DNA of 64,000 bases from Dastarcus helophoroides (taxonomy: Eukaryota; Arthropoda; Insecta; Coleoptera; Bothrideridae), in NCBI GenBank assembly GCA_028583605.1, contig CM053328.1, positions 14,505,107-14,569,106 of the forward strand. Direction: 5' to 3'. The position numbers and the translations under genes were made by a program. Under the pieces are notes generated by a model. That model was not told the origin of the DNA. It saw only the letters and a list, made by a program, of their open reading frames with translations, and did not search any database. The first letter of the stretch is position 1, and every line of letters begins with the position of its first letter. Below, one piece after another: positions 1 to 12,100 of this stretch.

Positions 1-630
1 CTTCTTTTAGTCAAAGGAATAATAACTGTTTTGCTTGAGTTGTTGACTTTCAGGCCTTTCTTTCAGCACCAATTGTTAATCATATTTAGGGGGGTTTGCA
101 TCAGGTTTAATCTAACTCTGTTATGCTTTACCCTTAAAGTGACGACAAAGTCATCTGCGTATCCCTACGTTGTGTAACTTTAGAAAGAGATAGTCCACAA
201 CAGTAGACCGTAGTAGGAGCAATAATACTTCTTCTTAAGGACAGCACTTTACCGCAGTCACCGTTGCTGAGTCTCCTCCCAAGTTTGCTTTGATTCTTCT
301 TCCTCTGAGCATGGATTGCATCCACTCTGTTGTTGTTGTTTTAAAGCCCTCTTTTTATGGATTCGTATAAGGTTGTCAAAGGCGCCCTTAACATCAATAA
401 GTGCACAAAAGAGCAATTTCTTTTGCTGTGAGGGCCTTTTTGATCCTCTTTATGAGGTTATGTAAGGCCGCCTCGGTAGATTTGCCTGATTGAGAAGCAA
501 ATTGGTTCTTGTAAAGTGGTGCCTGCATTAGGACTTTGTTTTTAATGTGAAGATCTATGATTAACTCCATTGTTTTGAGAAGAAATGAGGTTAGGGTAAT
601 AGGTCCATAAGATTTCAGGTGAGCGTTTGA
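1..630 (-). mobile_element. Non-LTR retrotransposon reverse transcriptase fragment (Jockey/R1-like), decayed
   Basis: Reading the minus strand gives recognisable reverse transcriptase blocks in order. About 330-620 encodes an 'SYGPITLTSFLLKTME' block, then 'KNQFASQSGKSTEAALHNL' and 'ALIDVKGAFDN' (RT motif A region). About 180-260 resembles the CPQGGVLSPLL block but is mutated. About 100-175 gives 'YADDFVVTLRVKHNR', the catalytic YADD box. The blocks lie in different frames and carry stops, so the copy is dead. Its 3' part runs off the left edge of the window. The clade call is by eye; RT identity is much firmer than the clade. Confidence 0.85.
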
Positions 631-2440
631 TCGCCTTCAACTGTTGCGTTATTACCATTCTGAAATTCAAAAAGCATGCAATGGTATATATGTTGTTCTT
701 GGTGTATTTGTATGAACATTTTTAGTATTTACAAGCATATAAGTCACTTCGCACAATTTTGAAGTACGCAGTAAACTGATAGGTGATATTTTCCGGTGCT
801 CCAATATTATAAAAACTGACAGAGGCGTAACTTCCGCAGCATTAAATTTAAAATATGACACTTGACAATATTGCAATCAAAGAGAGTATTAATTAATTAC
901 AAAGATCAAATGCCTTTTTATCAAACCGAGGTTCTTTCATATTTGGTCAGCCTCACAGATTTGACATCAATAATTTTAATGGGACAATTTAACACTTTTT
1001 TGGCTAAAATTTGAACTCTAGAATTATAATTTACTATTTTTTTAGAAATTACGTCCTTTTGTGAAATATCAAATTTAATCCCAATATTTCTGATATTATG
1101 CGTTCTGTGTCAGTTACAAAGGCATTAATTAAATTCATAATTGAAGACACAATAAAAAAAAATTATTAAATCTTTTAAATGAGAGGAAAACCAATGCATA
1201 AGCCTCTTCCTAATGTAGCATTGCTGATCATACCGAATGTTTTCCGACTTTATAAGACAACAGACGTTTATCACATAATTAGCCACTTAGATACAATAAT
1301 AAAGCAGAATGACTAAAGCGAATATGGCTAATTAATGAACAACAAATTTTTAAGTAGTCATTTCGCAGCTAATTATCCATACTCTAAAAATAACTGCATC
1401 TATTTTAATCTTTTTATTTTATCAATCAACCGGTCTGACGAAAAGTATACCAGAAATTTTAAAGAATAACTAAATGCTATAAAAGTAATTACCTGGTCTG
1501 ACCAAACTAAAAGAGCAATCCTAAAAATAATTAAATAGCGCTCCCACAAAATGAAGGTTCAACGTTCAAAAAATCATTAAATATTTGTTGGCAGTTAAGT
1601 TTTCGTTTATTGTTCTTTTTTATGTACCAACGGTGGGATTTACTAACAAAAGTCAGAGTAGGTTCAGTAGGCTTAAAAGAATATTAAAGTGTCTATTTTT
1701 ATGAACTATTTGAGGATTGTGGATTTAATAAAGGAAAAAGAATGATTGATAGGTAATCAACGCATCGTTGTAAATTATAAAACTTTGGTCTGCATCACAT
1801 TTTTCTCTCATAGATTCACAAAACACAAAATGATCATCGCAAAATATCTCCCGAATATTAGCCACGTCATAACATAACGTCAAAATACTTAAAAAAGGTA
1901 AGATAACTAATTTTAAAAAATGTCGAACTTTTAAGTAAAAAGTGCAAATTCTGCAGTAAAAATTCTCATCTAAAGGAAGAAACCAAAACCCGAAATGAAA
2001 CTTTAAATTTTAGAAGTTGCTTTTAAAGTTAAGGAAACATTCAACATTTCTAAAAAAAAATTAAAATTTCGGGAAAAATTCCATTTTGAAAAAAAACTTA
2101 AAATTGAACATTCTAAATTTTCTGAAATTTTATCTATTTTTTGTCTGAATTTTTTACTCGTAAGAGGGTTGCGTATTTAGAAAAGTTGCAAAGCACTGCC
2201 CTAACAGAAAGAGTTTGAAAAAATGCAGCAGGTAGCAGAACAACAAATAGTTAGCACAATCTAGTTTGGATATCTATTTGAAAACTTCACGTCGATTCAA
2301 TCGCTACTTATTGGTCCAAAAACCAAATGTTACCAAACCCAAACATAACTTTAGTGTGTTAAGATTTTTAAAATAAGTAAGCAAAGTTCTATAAATATGT
2401 CAAAAAACAGCTTATTCGATATAACTCCTATATATCATGG
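631..2440. other. A+T-rich sequence with no recognisable gene
   Basis: I see no coding signal, RNA gene or clear repeat boundary. Short open frames, such as the minus-strand one at 667-876, match no family I know and have no splice or start context. It may be an intron of Shaw's 5' region or intergenic DNA. Confidence 0.5.
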
Positions 2441-4345
2441 CAAAAAAAAATTTGACTTTAAAAATTTAAACTTTTTAAAAATTTCTAATTTTTTAAAAAA
2501 AAGGAATTTTTAAAGCAGGAATTCTTTTTGAGTTTGAATTTTAATTCGAAACTTCTTTTCTTAAAAATATTACATTTTTTGAAAGTTTGCATTCTTTTTA
2601 AATTCACCTTCACTTCCAAATTTCGATTTTTTCAAGTTTTTTATATTTTCGATAATTTCAACTTTTTAAAATGTTTTCAATGTCTATGTTTTTTTTGTAA
2701 AATGGAAGTTTTGAAAACTGGCTTTGGATTTTACGAAAATATTTTTTGTAATTTTAACTATGATTCAAAATTTTCACTCTATTTGAAAATTTTGATTGTT
2801 TTAAACTCGGCATTTTTTTTATTTCAAAAACTTATTAACTCGACTTTAATTATACTAAATTAATTGTAGCTTCACTGAGCCCATATTTCTTTTTACAATT
2901 GGATTCAATTAAATTAAAATGTATTTAATTTCATAATGTCTGCTTCTTGTAAAATATGGAGTTTTCTAAAAAATTTTGTCAAGCATTCAAATTTTTAATT
3001 TTTCTGTCAATCTTTTTTTTTGAATTTTAACTTTTTTAATGATTAAGTTTTTTTGTGAGAATTAATGAAACATCAAAATATTTCGAAATTTTTTGATCAT
3101 TTTGATTTCTTTTAAATTTCTAATTTTACATTTTGTAAACTTTTTCACAAATTTTTATTTTTTTTTGAAACTCTTGACTTTTCAACATTACTTTTTTCTG
3201 TAGCACACCTTCAAAAATTTTGATTTTTTTTTAAATTTCAGTGTTTTTCAAGTTATGACTTTTTCAATTTTTGCCTTTATTGAATGTTTTGACCTAAAAT
3301 TTCAACTTTTTTTTAATCGAATATTATTAATATTTCGACTTTTTTTAGAAAACCTTGACATTTAATTAAAAAAATTTTAACTTTTTTTGAGAATTTCGAA
3401 TCTTTAAAATTTCTACATTTTTGTGTGCTTTGCAAAATCTCAATTTCCTTAAAAATGTAAAATAGTTTTCAAATTTTGCTTTTGAATAATTTAGAGTTTT
3501 TTTTCGATATTTTTTGAAAATTTTGATTTTTTCTAAATATTGACAACTTTTTTAAAAATTAGTAAAACTGCAGATATTTCAACTTTTTTTAGGTTTTTTA
3601 AATTTTTAATTTTTTTTAAGTAATGCTGACTTGAATTTTACCCTTTTTTGATTTTGAAGCTTTTAAATTTTAGCTTCGTTTAGTTTCAACTTTTTCAATA
3701 ATCTGGAATTGAAAAGGTTAAGTTTTTATTACCAAATTTTCATTTTATCTAAAAATTTTCCCATTTTTTTAAATTTTGATTTGAAAAATATTGAATTTTT
3801 TAAATTTCGACATTATTTTTAAAATGTAACCTGCTTTTGAAATTGTAGTAATAATTAATAACTTTGCCTATTTTTTAAAATTATGACTTCCAAAATTACA
3901 TTTTTTAAATGTAATTAGTAAGGTTTCTTAAAATTATCGATTTTTTTTGAAAATTTCTATGTTCTAAAATCTCGAAATTTTTTTTAACTCCACCTATTTT
4001 AAAATTTGTTGGTATTTTTTAAAATTTTGATTTTTAAAATTTTCACTTTATTTTATATTCTCGACTTTACTGAAAATCGTAATTTTTTAAAATTTTCAAT
4101 TTTTTTTAGATTTCGAATTTGGAATTTAGAAAATATCTAAATTGTTAAAAAGGCCGGTTAAAAAGTATAGATTTTTTAAAAGCTAAAATTTTGAAAAAAA
4201 AAATTCCAAAAGAGTCAAAATTGTGGAAAATATTGAAATTTACGTGAAAGTTAAAATTTTCAAAAAAGGCATTATTTTCAAGAAAGTCAAAATTTTTAAC
4301 ATAATCAAATTTTGAAGGAGTAAATGCCAAAGTTTTAATTTAATT
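2441..4345 (+). repeat. Degenerate T-rich tract (TTTTGACTTTTTT / AAAATTTC type)
   Basis: The + strand is a long run of imperfect units built from TTTTTTGAAAATTTTGAC and TTTTTTAAAATTTCGAC, with no exact period. T far exceeds A on this strand until about 4140, after which a short A-rich piece (4150-4310) has the opposite polarity. Open frames here, such as 2528-2863, are made of Phe, Leu, Lys and Asn and reflect composition. Confidence 0.8.
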
Positions 4346-4435
4346 GGTTAGGTTTGTAGCTGAGCAATTATTTTGAATTTTCTTTTTATAGTAACAATAA
4401 CAAAAGTAAAGGGAATTAAAAATTAAGATTCAAAT

Positions 4436-4545
4436 TTGGTCCCCTGAAACCAAGAAAGATTAAAAAAAACAAAGGTTGCTCTAACACGTTTTGACAGCCA
4501 AGCTATCATCTTCAGAGAGATATCTCTGTGTTATACCTCGTTGGA
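4436..4545 (-). mobile_element. Penelope-like element terminal fragment with hammerhead-like motif
   Basis: This is one arm of a repeat also present at 43295-43545, 48035-48600 and 58895-59045. On the minus strand it reads CTGAAGA, a stem-loop, then a GAAA-equivalent that is mutated here (CAAAA), then ACGTGTTAGAG. It ends with the shared tail that runs through TCTTTCTTGG to a 'ggggac' motif. No coding part remains. Confidence 0.75.
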
Positions 4546-5247
4546 AAGGTTTATCTGTTTTTCCACACCTATAAAGAGGAATAAAAAACCTTTCCAATGA
4601 CCTATTATACGGAGTGGGTTATTTTTAGAAAAATTAGTAGGCATGGTAAGCTCCTAGGGGTGGGTAAAAAAACACATAATTTAGTTTCGCTGATGTGTAT
4701 TTAAAATTTTTATTACAAAATTTTTTGTGTAAGAGATAGTTAAAACTACTAGTTTTCAAAAATTGTTGCTTAATCTAAAAACCGATATCTCAAAAATTTA
4801 ATCTACGATTTAACATTTTCTTGTAAGACTGCAAAGAGAAATCAACGAGCTTTCCGAATGTGTGTCGCACAAGGTAGATTCTTATTAAAAAAATAATTTG
4901 GGAAGGCTACCATCTAAGGGATAAGATAGGGTGAGTCAAAACGTACTTTATTTTAGTTCCATTTTCAAGCCCACGATATGTATTTTAGTTTGTAATAATA
5001 GCATTTTTTGTCTAGGAGATATTCCCGATTGCTTCTTTGCAAATTGTCACCCTGTTTATTTTTTCTCCCATTTATAATTGTTCTAGCAACTTTACAAAAA
5101 GGCCATTTTTTAATTTGGAAAAATGTCAGAAATGATTTTCGTTTACTAATACTCGTCAGCCAATTTATAAATTACCTGAAATCCACCAGGAATCACAGTA
5201 ATTTAAATGTCTAAACACTTGCCATTTTTCTAGAAAATGTGTAATTT

Positions 5248-5280
5248 TTTTTCTTCTTCTTCTTTTTCTTTTCGAAGACC
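5248..5280 (-). repeat. (GAA)n/poly(A)-like tail of a LINE
   Basis: A T-rich, TTC-repeat stretch on the + strand sits at the low-coordinate end of the minus-strand LINE, where its 3' tail is expected. A GAA-rich tail in the same relative position occurs at the LINE near 20840. Confidence 0.6.
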
Positions 5281-6690
5281 TATTGGTCTATTTTCCTTCG
5301 AATTCAAGCATTCTGGTTGGTTTGCTTGAGATGTGGATTTCTAGCTGCCTTTCCATCTCTTCGGTGATCTTCCTCCTGATCTACGTTCTACAGGCGTGTC
5401 TTTCAGGGCCCTTCGAACAACTTTGTCTTCTTCCATTCTTCTCACATGGTCATACCATTGGCGCCTTCTTTGTCTGTCTTATCTTACCACATCGTCCACT
5501 TCGCATATTCTTTTGATCTCATCGTTTCTAACTCTGTCTCTAAGTGTTTTCCCTGTGGTTGTTCTCAGCGTTTTCATTTCTACTGCCCTCAGCATTGATT
5601 TGATTTTGTTTGTGTTAGCTCTCGTTTCGATTGCATAAGTCAGTATAGGTCGCAGGCACATCTTATATATTCTATCCATTCGCACATATTTGTTGTTCCA
5701 CATGACATTTCTCAGGCCTCCTACTATGACAGCTGCTTTGTTTATTTGAGGTCTTAGCTCTCGCGTCGGATCATAGTGGCTCATCACGGCTGTCCTAGAT
5801 ATTTAAAATTTGTTACTTGTTCTGTGGTGCTTTCATTAATTTCAATTTTGCATTGCACAGAGTCTCTAGAATATGTCAGGATTTTTATTTTCTCTATTAA
5901 AATTTTCATGTGGTATTTCTGCGCAGAAGCGGAATACCTGTCTCTGAAGGTCGTCTTCCGTCTCTGCCATAAGTGTTGCGTCATCAGCGTAACATATTAT
6001 ACTGAAGCGTCGATGTTGTAGTTTATATCCCAGACTCAATGATGTGACTTTGTCGATGATATTATCCATTATCGAGTTGAATAGGAATGGGCTGAGGCTA
6101 TCCCCTTATATGATACCTCCAGGTGTTGATATCTCCCGAGGTGTTTGGTTATTCGCCCTGATGACTATCGTATTCTTGGTGTTGAGTTAATAAATTATAT
6201 TGACAATCTCAGATGGTACATTTTTCGCTTTTAACATGCAGCTGTACTTCGTCGAATGCTTTTGTCAGATTTATGAAGCAGGAATATAATGGTGTATTGT
6301 ACTAAATAGATTTTTCCTTTAGTTAGTAGTGTTTTCGATGTGTCTTTCTAGTTTGAACCTTATCATAGAGGTAAAGAGTTTCATGGCTATACAGAGTGAG
6401 CTTATACCTCTGTAGTTTTCAGGATTTATCATTTGACCTTTTTTAAAGACGTTTATGGTTATGCTTTTATGTTATTCGTCTGGAATTATACTCACATTAA
6501 GTGTTTTATTGAATAGGGTTGTTAGATGCTTAGCCAATTCTTTGCCGCCATGTTTGAGGAGTTCATTTGGGATATTATCTAAACCTGGCGCTTCCTGTTT
6601 TTAGCTTTATGTGTAGAAATAACTGTTTCGTTCTCCCTAGTCTCCTAATTTTCTAAAGATAAAATTTAAATTTCATTAGAATTAGTAGAT
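5281..6690 (-). mobile_element. Non-LTR retrotransposon ORF2 remnant (reverse transcriptase and C-terminal part)
   Basis: The minus strand carries decayed reverse transcriptase. About 5990-6080 encodes 'MDNIIDKVTSLSLGYK' followed by 'RFSIICYADDATLMAETEDD', the YADD active-site block. About 5784-5870 encodes 'EINESTTEQVTNFKYLG', and 5479-5787 the C-terminal region 'RPQINKAAVIVGGLRNVMW', 'RMDRIYKMCLRPILTYAIE' and 'MKTLRTTTGKTLRDRVRN', typical of I/R1-type LINE ORF2 tails. Upstream, 6100-6640 holds weaker RT blocks broken by stops. Several frameshifts separate the segments, so it is inactive. It ends in a GAA-rich tail at 5248-5280. Confidence 0.88.
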
Positions 6691-7790
6691 ATTTAGGCAT
6701 AGGTTATTAAAAAATCTGCAGCTCCTGTCGATATCGTAATAGTTATTAAGAAAAAAATATTTTATGGAATAATAGGAACTTGCATTTCAAGAGGTTGTAA
6801 ACAAATAGCAATATTTTTTTTAAATAAAAAACTTGATTTAGCTAAACAATGGAATGGAGATCAAATTTGTCTTTTACATTATTTATTTAGATGAATATTT
6901 TTAAAGTTCGCACTAATTTATTAAATTGCACCCAACGCAGTAATTGCGGTACATTTTAACCCAATCCAAGGCGACCTCATTAACTATTTTAATAATCGAC
7001 TTGTTGCAATTTATCAATAAATGCTTTTTATTTGGGGAATTATTAACACAGTTATTAGTTCCATGAATATTTGGATTGATTTTGGAAAAAAGTATGTATA
7101 TCTGAAACTAGACATTTTTTTATTTTTCAATTAAAAATAGAAAATTTAAATAACATTTTTAATTTGTATATAATTAAAAATGTTTTAATTTGGTTTATTG
7201 ACTGTTTACTGTAGTTATTGGTAGGGAACCCTAATTGGGCTAGTCCGACTTGCTTTTGGCTGAATTATTAATTACTTGCATAAAAATGTCATAAAAATAG
7301 CTAAACAAAACCTAAAAGCTAAAAACTGTTTGGGTTTAAAACTGCATTTTTAAACGTTTTATGTAAAAACTAATTTTTTATATTATTAGCTCACTTAGAT
7401 AAAGATTTTTATTTTACTTTGGCAACAAATTAAGATCTCTTAAAGTTTTATAATACATAATTTAACTATAATATCATATACTAATGTAAAAAATCATTTA
7501 GGTTTTGAACCTTTAGAAAGTAAAGTAATTTTTTCCTATGTTTCTACTTTTATTTTTACAAATAATTTGTATAACTACTGTACGTTTATTTGTATCCAAC
7601 TGTAAAGTTTTTGTCAGGCAAAATCCTACTAAGAATTTTATGGGTTAAACTAGCGTTTGGGGTTGTGCTCCTTTTGTCTAAATTTCAAATTGTCTTGCCT
7701 AAACTTTCTCATTGATATTTGAGGCTCTTTGCTCTAATTAAGTATTTATGCATTAAGAGTAGACATTAATCAATCTTCCTGCATCCCATC
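6691..7790. other. A+T-rich sequence with no recognisable gene
   Basis: Nothing supportable is visible: no coding blocks, terminal repeats or structured RNA that I can recognise. Confidence 0.5.
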
Positions 7791-8215
7791 ATGTCTTTGC
7801 CAAATCCAGTGAGGCAAATGACGGTAACTGGGGCGAATTCAAATCAGGTTAGAGGAATATTCGCTACGCGTCAGCACCTTCCTTCGATGACGATGTGTGA
7901 GTGAAACAACGATCGTTAGGGTTCGTTCAAAATGCGCATGAACGTGTATATACCGGAATACGTTAGTGTGTATTGTAGGTTTGGTCAATATGCTGCTATT
8001 ACACGCCGTTTCGCGGGTGTCTATCCGGCTAACTTGCGTAATGACCCGCTGCTGTATATCCACCTTAGGGAATTTTCATCAGACTAAGGGATTCGCCTGC
8101 GGACATTGTAAGAAAGATTCGTCTGCTAAACGAAATAAAGGACAAAGAATCGCATTGATCCTGATGAAACGACTGCCTGAAATAGCGAAAACCTTCTGTT
8201 AAAAATCAACGATTC
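7791..8215. other. GC- and CpG-richer island of unknown function
   Basis: This stretch stands out from the A+T-rich surroundings by its density of CG dinucleotides and balanced composition. Open frames exist on both strands (minus 7839-8063, plus 7966-8202), but neither protein resembles a known family. It could be a conserved noncoding exon or promoter of the downstream + strand Shaw gene, or part of an unrecognised element. Confidence 0.35.
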
Positions 8216-9284
8216 CTCAGAAGGAATCAAGTTACTACACATTTATCCTTCTATGAAGTTATTTTCTTTATTTTGGCTCTTCGGGCCCTTCTAATGTGAA
8301 ATCATGTTCTCGAAGCTTCTTTGAATCACTTCTAATTTCCCCCATTTAGCCATAAAATATTTCCAGGTGGGATAGACTGAATTAAACTTTTATTACCAAC
8401 ATAAATAAAACGGCTTTGTTTGCGAAAAGTTGCAGAGAGCCCACAAAAACTTTAAGTGGCGCTTACATTGTATTAAAATTAGTTGAATAAATAAACGGTG
8501 TTTTTACAAGCTCCGGTGATGAAATTGAATTTCTGCCGGAAAATACTATTTGCGAGGATATTCCCAAAGGATTCATTCTCTTCGAGCCTGCGGGCAGTCC
8601 CAGTTGAAGTGGCAGTGGCCCTGGAAAAACTGGGATCATCGACAGGAAAAAGTAAATGTCTAAAATAACGCAAATTTGGATTGGTGCGTTCCGGTGAAAT
8701 TTTTAGTTTTGCAAGTCCCGTTCAGAATTAAAAATTTGGCTAATTTTCCACATCCTTTTTAAAACTAATTTATAAATAATTTATTTCGGTATGTATCCTA
8801 TTAAATGAACTTGGATACTATTTTTAAGCCGTTGGCAGTAACTACGCTTTCAATTTAAAATATCTGAAAACGGGTTGTTTAATTTTCTATTAAACAAATT
8901 TTTTTTTAATATTTTTATCTTTATTTGTTAGGTGTCATTCAACTTGACACCTAATTGTTTTTCAAATTCCTTAGCTGTTATTATTTTTTAATATAATTGT
9001 TTAAAATTTAATAGACTGTCAGTAATCATGTTTACGACTACTATAGGTTAAATTCACTACTGTGTATTGTTTAGATTGTGTTTTAGTTTGATTATTATTT
9101 TAACTATTTTATTGTAGAATTCCCGTAAAGTACAACAGCGAGTACTATAGCAGTTTATACAACAAGAGCGAATATGCTCATATCCCATGAAAACGAAGTT
9201 TGAGTACGAGACCGCCGGCGGAGTGCCCAAACGTTCGAGTGCGATATGGACAATCCGTTCGAAATAGCGAAGCATATTTTTGCT
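8216..9284. other. Mixed sequence, no gene recognised; small GC-richer patches
   Basis: A balanced-composition patch near 8500-8690 has a minus-strand open frame (8479-8673) with no known relative. A second patch near 9130-9260 is also unassigned. The rest is A+T-rich. Confidence 0.4.
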
Positions 9285-9345
9285 ACGACTTAGTGTTCAC
9301 TAAACATCGATAGTTTTGACTATCAGAAGCTATCGATAGTAATTT
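9285..9345. repeat. TATCGATA-rich cluster, copy 1
   Basis: Contains CATCGATAGT and GCTATCGATAGT separated by about 20 bases, preceded by a 'gtgttcacta' block. An inverted relative lies at 11690-11775, where the reverse strand reads a similar 'acactatacatcgatagt' block. A third cluster is at 41785-41890. Confidence 0.55.
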
Positions 9346-9479
9346 TCCGCAGAATAGATAGTCCTTAACAAGCAAGGTTTGTCTTTTAATAAAAATGTTT
9401 AATGTTTCGTGAAAAATCTTGAGAACGTCTATTTTAAATTCAAGGTTTAGACTTAATTTTCGCACTAAAAATTCCAAAA

Positions 9480-11345
9480 ACTTTAATGCTAAAAATTTTT
9501 AGTAAAAAAAAACAAATTAAATTAAAATTTCATTTATTAAAAAAAATTCTTAATTGTCGAAAATATACAAGATATCTTTTTCTTGAAGTTTTCAAAAATG
9601 TCGCAAAAAAGAAGAATATGAATGCCTTTTCCTACCCCTTAGGGTCGAATTCCTTTATAAATTTCTCGCAGGGGAAGTAGAAAATTTTGAACTACTGTCA
9701 CCGTTTACCGTCTGCTAATCATCATTTCAAAAGAAACAGCTACTTTTTGTTCAATCTTAAATTAGGTTTCCTAAATTTCCTAAGGTTTCAAAATATTTAG
9801 ATTTTTATTGAAATATCGATCCAACTTTGGAAAAATAAGAAATTTTGAAAGGAAGTAGAAATTTCGAAAAAATTATGAGTAGAAATTTCCAGAACCATTA
9901 TTCTTTGATGTATAAAAAACATAAAATAGTCAGAAATTTTAATTAAAAAAAAAACAGAAAAAGCCGAAAAAATGGATTTCAAAAAAAATAATGATTTTTG
10001 AAAAATGCTGTCAAAATAAGAAGAAAAGTGAAAATGTTTAAAAGATAATTTAAAATTTCTAAGAGAAAATTTAATTTTGGGGCAAAAAAGTTGCATTTTT
10101 AAAAATAAATTCTTAATTTCGAAAAAGACGAATTTCGAGAAAAAAATTCCAATTTCGGAAAAGTGGCATTTTTTTGAAAAGCAAATTTAAAATAAAAACC
10201 CAACCTTTCAGGAATTTTACCATGATATTTAAATTTTAGTAAAGAATTGAATGTTTTTCTCGTAATTCCCTAAGCACATTTTGATAAAATGCCGAGTAAA
10301 CAGACGAATGTCGAGAAAATCGAATTTTAGGAAAGTTTTCGAGGAAAAAAATTGAGACGTCTACGAACTAAAACATCACATTTTAAAATAAATATTGAAA
10401 TTTGGCGAAATAGTTGAAATAAGGCGAAATTTGAGATACAGTTGAAATTACCGGAGTAAAATTTTAAAAAATTGAAATTAAAAGAAAATACGGAATTTCG
10501 ACAAAAAAATAATTTAAAGAAAAGAGCCTAAAAAGTAGATTTTTGAGAATAAAATCGAAATTTCGGAAAAACTAATTTTAAGACAAAAAGTAGAAATTTC
10601 CAGAAAAGTTAAGTAACGAATTATGAAATAAAAATAAAAATTTCTAGGAAAAGGCAAACTTTCAAAAACCAGTCAAAATTCCTGAAAGGTCAAATTTTAA
10701 AGAATTATGAATTTGATGTTAATAAAAAAATTTGGAAAAAAACGAAATCTTGGGAAAAGAGTCGAAATTTCGCCTACCCAATGAAGAAAAAGATCGAATT
10801 ATTGTTAAGAAAGTCAAATTTTAAGAGAAAGATGCAATTTTGAGAATAGTCGTTCATGAAAAAACAAAACTTGAACAAAAAAATCAAAATTTTAAGGTAA
10901 ATATTTAGATTTCTAGAAACATACATTTGAAGACAAATCTCAAATTTTCGAAAAAAGTCTGATTTTGAGAAAAATATTAAGAATCCGATTTTTTTTAATT
11001 CGTTTTTATTTCGATTTTGTTTTTGGAATTTTGAAAAACAAACGAATTTGAAAGAGAAAAATGCGAAATTTGAAAAAAAAATCGAAATTTCGAGAAAAAG
11101 GACGAAATTTAGTAAACATTCGAAATTGCCCAGAGAGAGTCTAATTTTATTGAATTTATGGAAAAAGGACAAATTTTGAGAAAAATGAAAGTTCCGAAAT
11201 TTTCTTCTGACTGCTTCAATCGAAGGCAGACATGCGTCCCAATTTGCCTTATCCTAAGATTTCGAAAAAAATCTTTATCAAAATTTTCAAATATTAGAAG
11301 AATTTTAAAAAATAAATAGAAATTTTTTAAAAAGTCTGTGTAATA
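9480..11345 (-). repeat. Degenerate A-rich tract (reverse polarity of the T-rich type)
   Basis: Units such as GAAATTTCGAAAAAA and AGTCGAAATTTC repeat imperfectly, with A in excess on the + strand. This is the 2441-4345 tract type in the opposite orientation. Apparent open frames (9797-10096 and 10774-11172 on the minus strand) are compositional. Confidence 0.8.
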
Positions 11346-11689
11346 TACATTTTTGCCGTACTCTGCCCTATTCTAGCCGATTACTTCAAAATATATGGTA
11401 TTCTTAAAAATGTATGTATAATTATTTATAAATAAACTTGTTTTTTCCTAACTATATTAGATGGTTAAGTGTATGTTACTTTTTTTAATAGAAATATAAT
11501 AAATCGACCAATGAGAAAATTTATTGCGGGTTACACGTACGACATTCACCAATATTTAGGATATTTGCATCGGTTTTCGGCGCATCAAGTATTGGGGCAG
11601 CTATCTCCCTAGCGGGGACGATTGCTGGAACCTAGATGGTAACGACAGGTTAAATTGAAAGGTTCATTTTATTGAATAAAATTATCATC

Positions 11690-11775
11690 TAACGCTATCG
11701 ATACTATCGATATTTCTTTAAAAATCTATCGACGCTATCGATGGTAACAACTATCGATGTATAGTGTACCACGAC
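11690..11775. repeat. TATCGATA-rich cluster, copy 2
   Basis: Five TATCGA-type motifs occur within about 70 bases (CGCTATCGATACTATCGATA, CTATCGACGCTATCGATGG, CTATCGATGT). TATCGATA equals the DRE core bound by insect DREF, but clustering inside a repeat makes a transposon-end origin equally likely. Confidence 0.6.
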
Positions 11776-12100
11776 TACAATTTACTAAAACAAAAATAAA
11801 ATTTGAAAAAAAAAATGGAGGAACAGCATTTCAGAACAATGTGTCAATATATCATTGACCTTGTCGTAAATTTGTCGTGACAAAATTTACATTTTTATCC
11901 TTTAATTTCTGCGACAATAATGCTTCGTATTTTGAGTTGCCTCTTTTCGAATGTTTAGGATGTAATTTATTGACTACACTAAGATGCTCAATTTAATTAT
12001 TTTCTTCGGTAAATTGGACGGCTTTTTGCAAAAACAAGCCAAGCCACAAATTCTTAAACATTAGATTTTTAATATATGTTTAATAAGAAATCTTTTTTCC
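11776..12100. other. A+T-rich spacer between oppositely polarised tracts
   Basis: No gene or repeat boundary is visible. It separates the A-rich tract on the left from the T-rich tract on the right. Confidence 0.45.

Noticed and set aside
2528..2863. 111-codon + strand open frame, and similar frames in other tracts (10774-11172, 36688-37137, 50542-50874)
   Set aside because: Amino-acid content is Phe, Leu, Asn, Lys and Ile from T- or A-rich sequence; no motif, no start context, no family.
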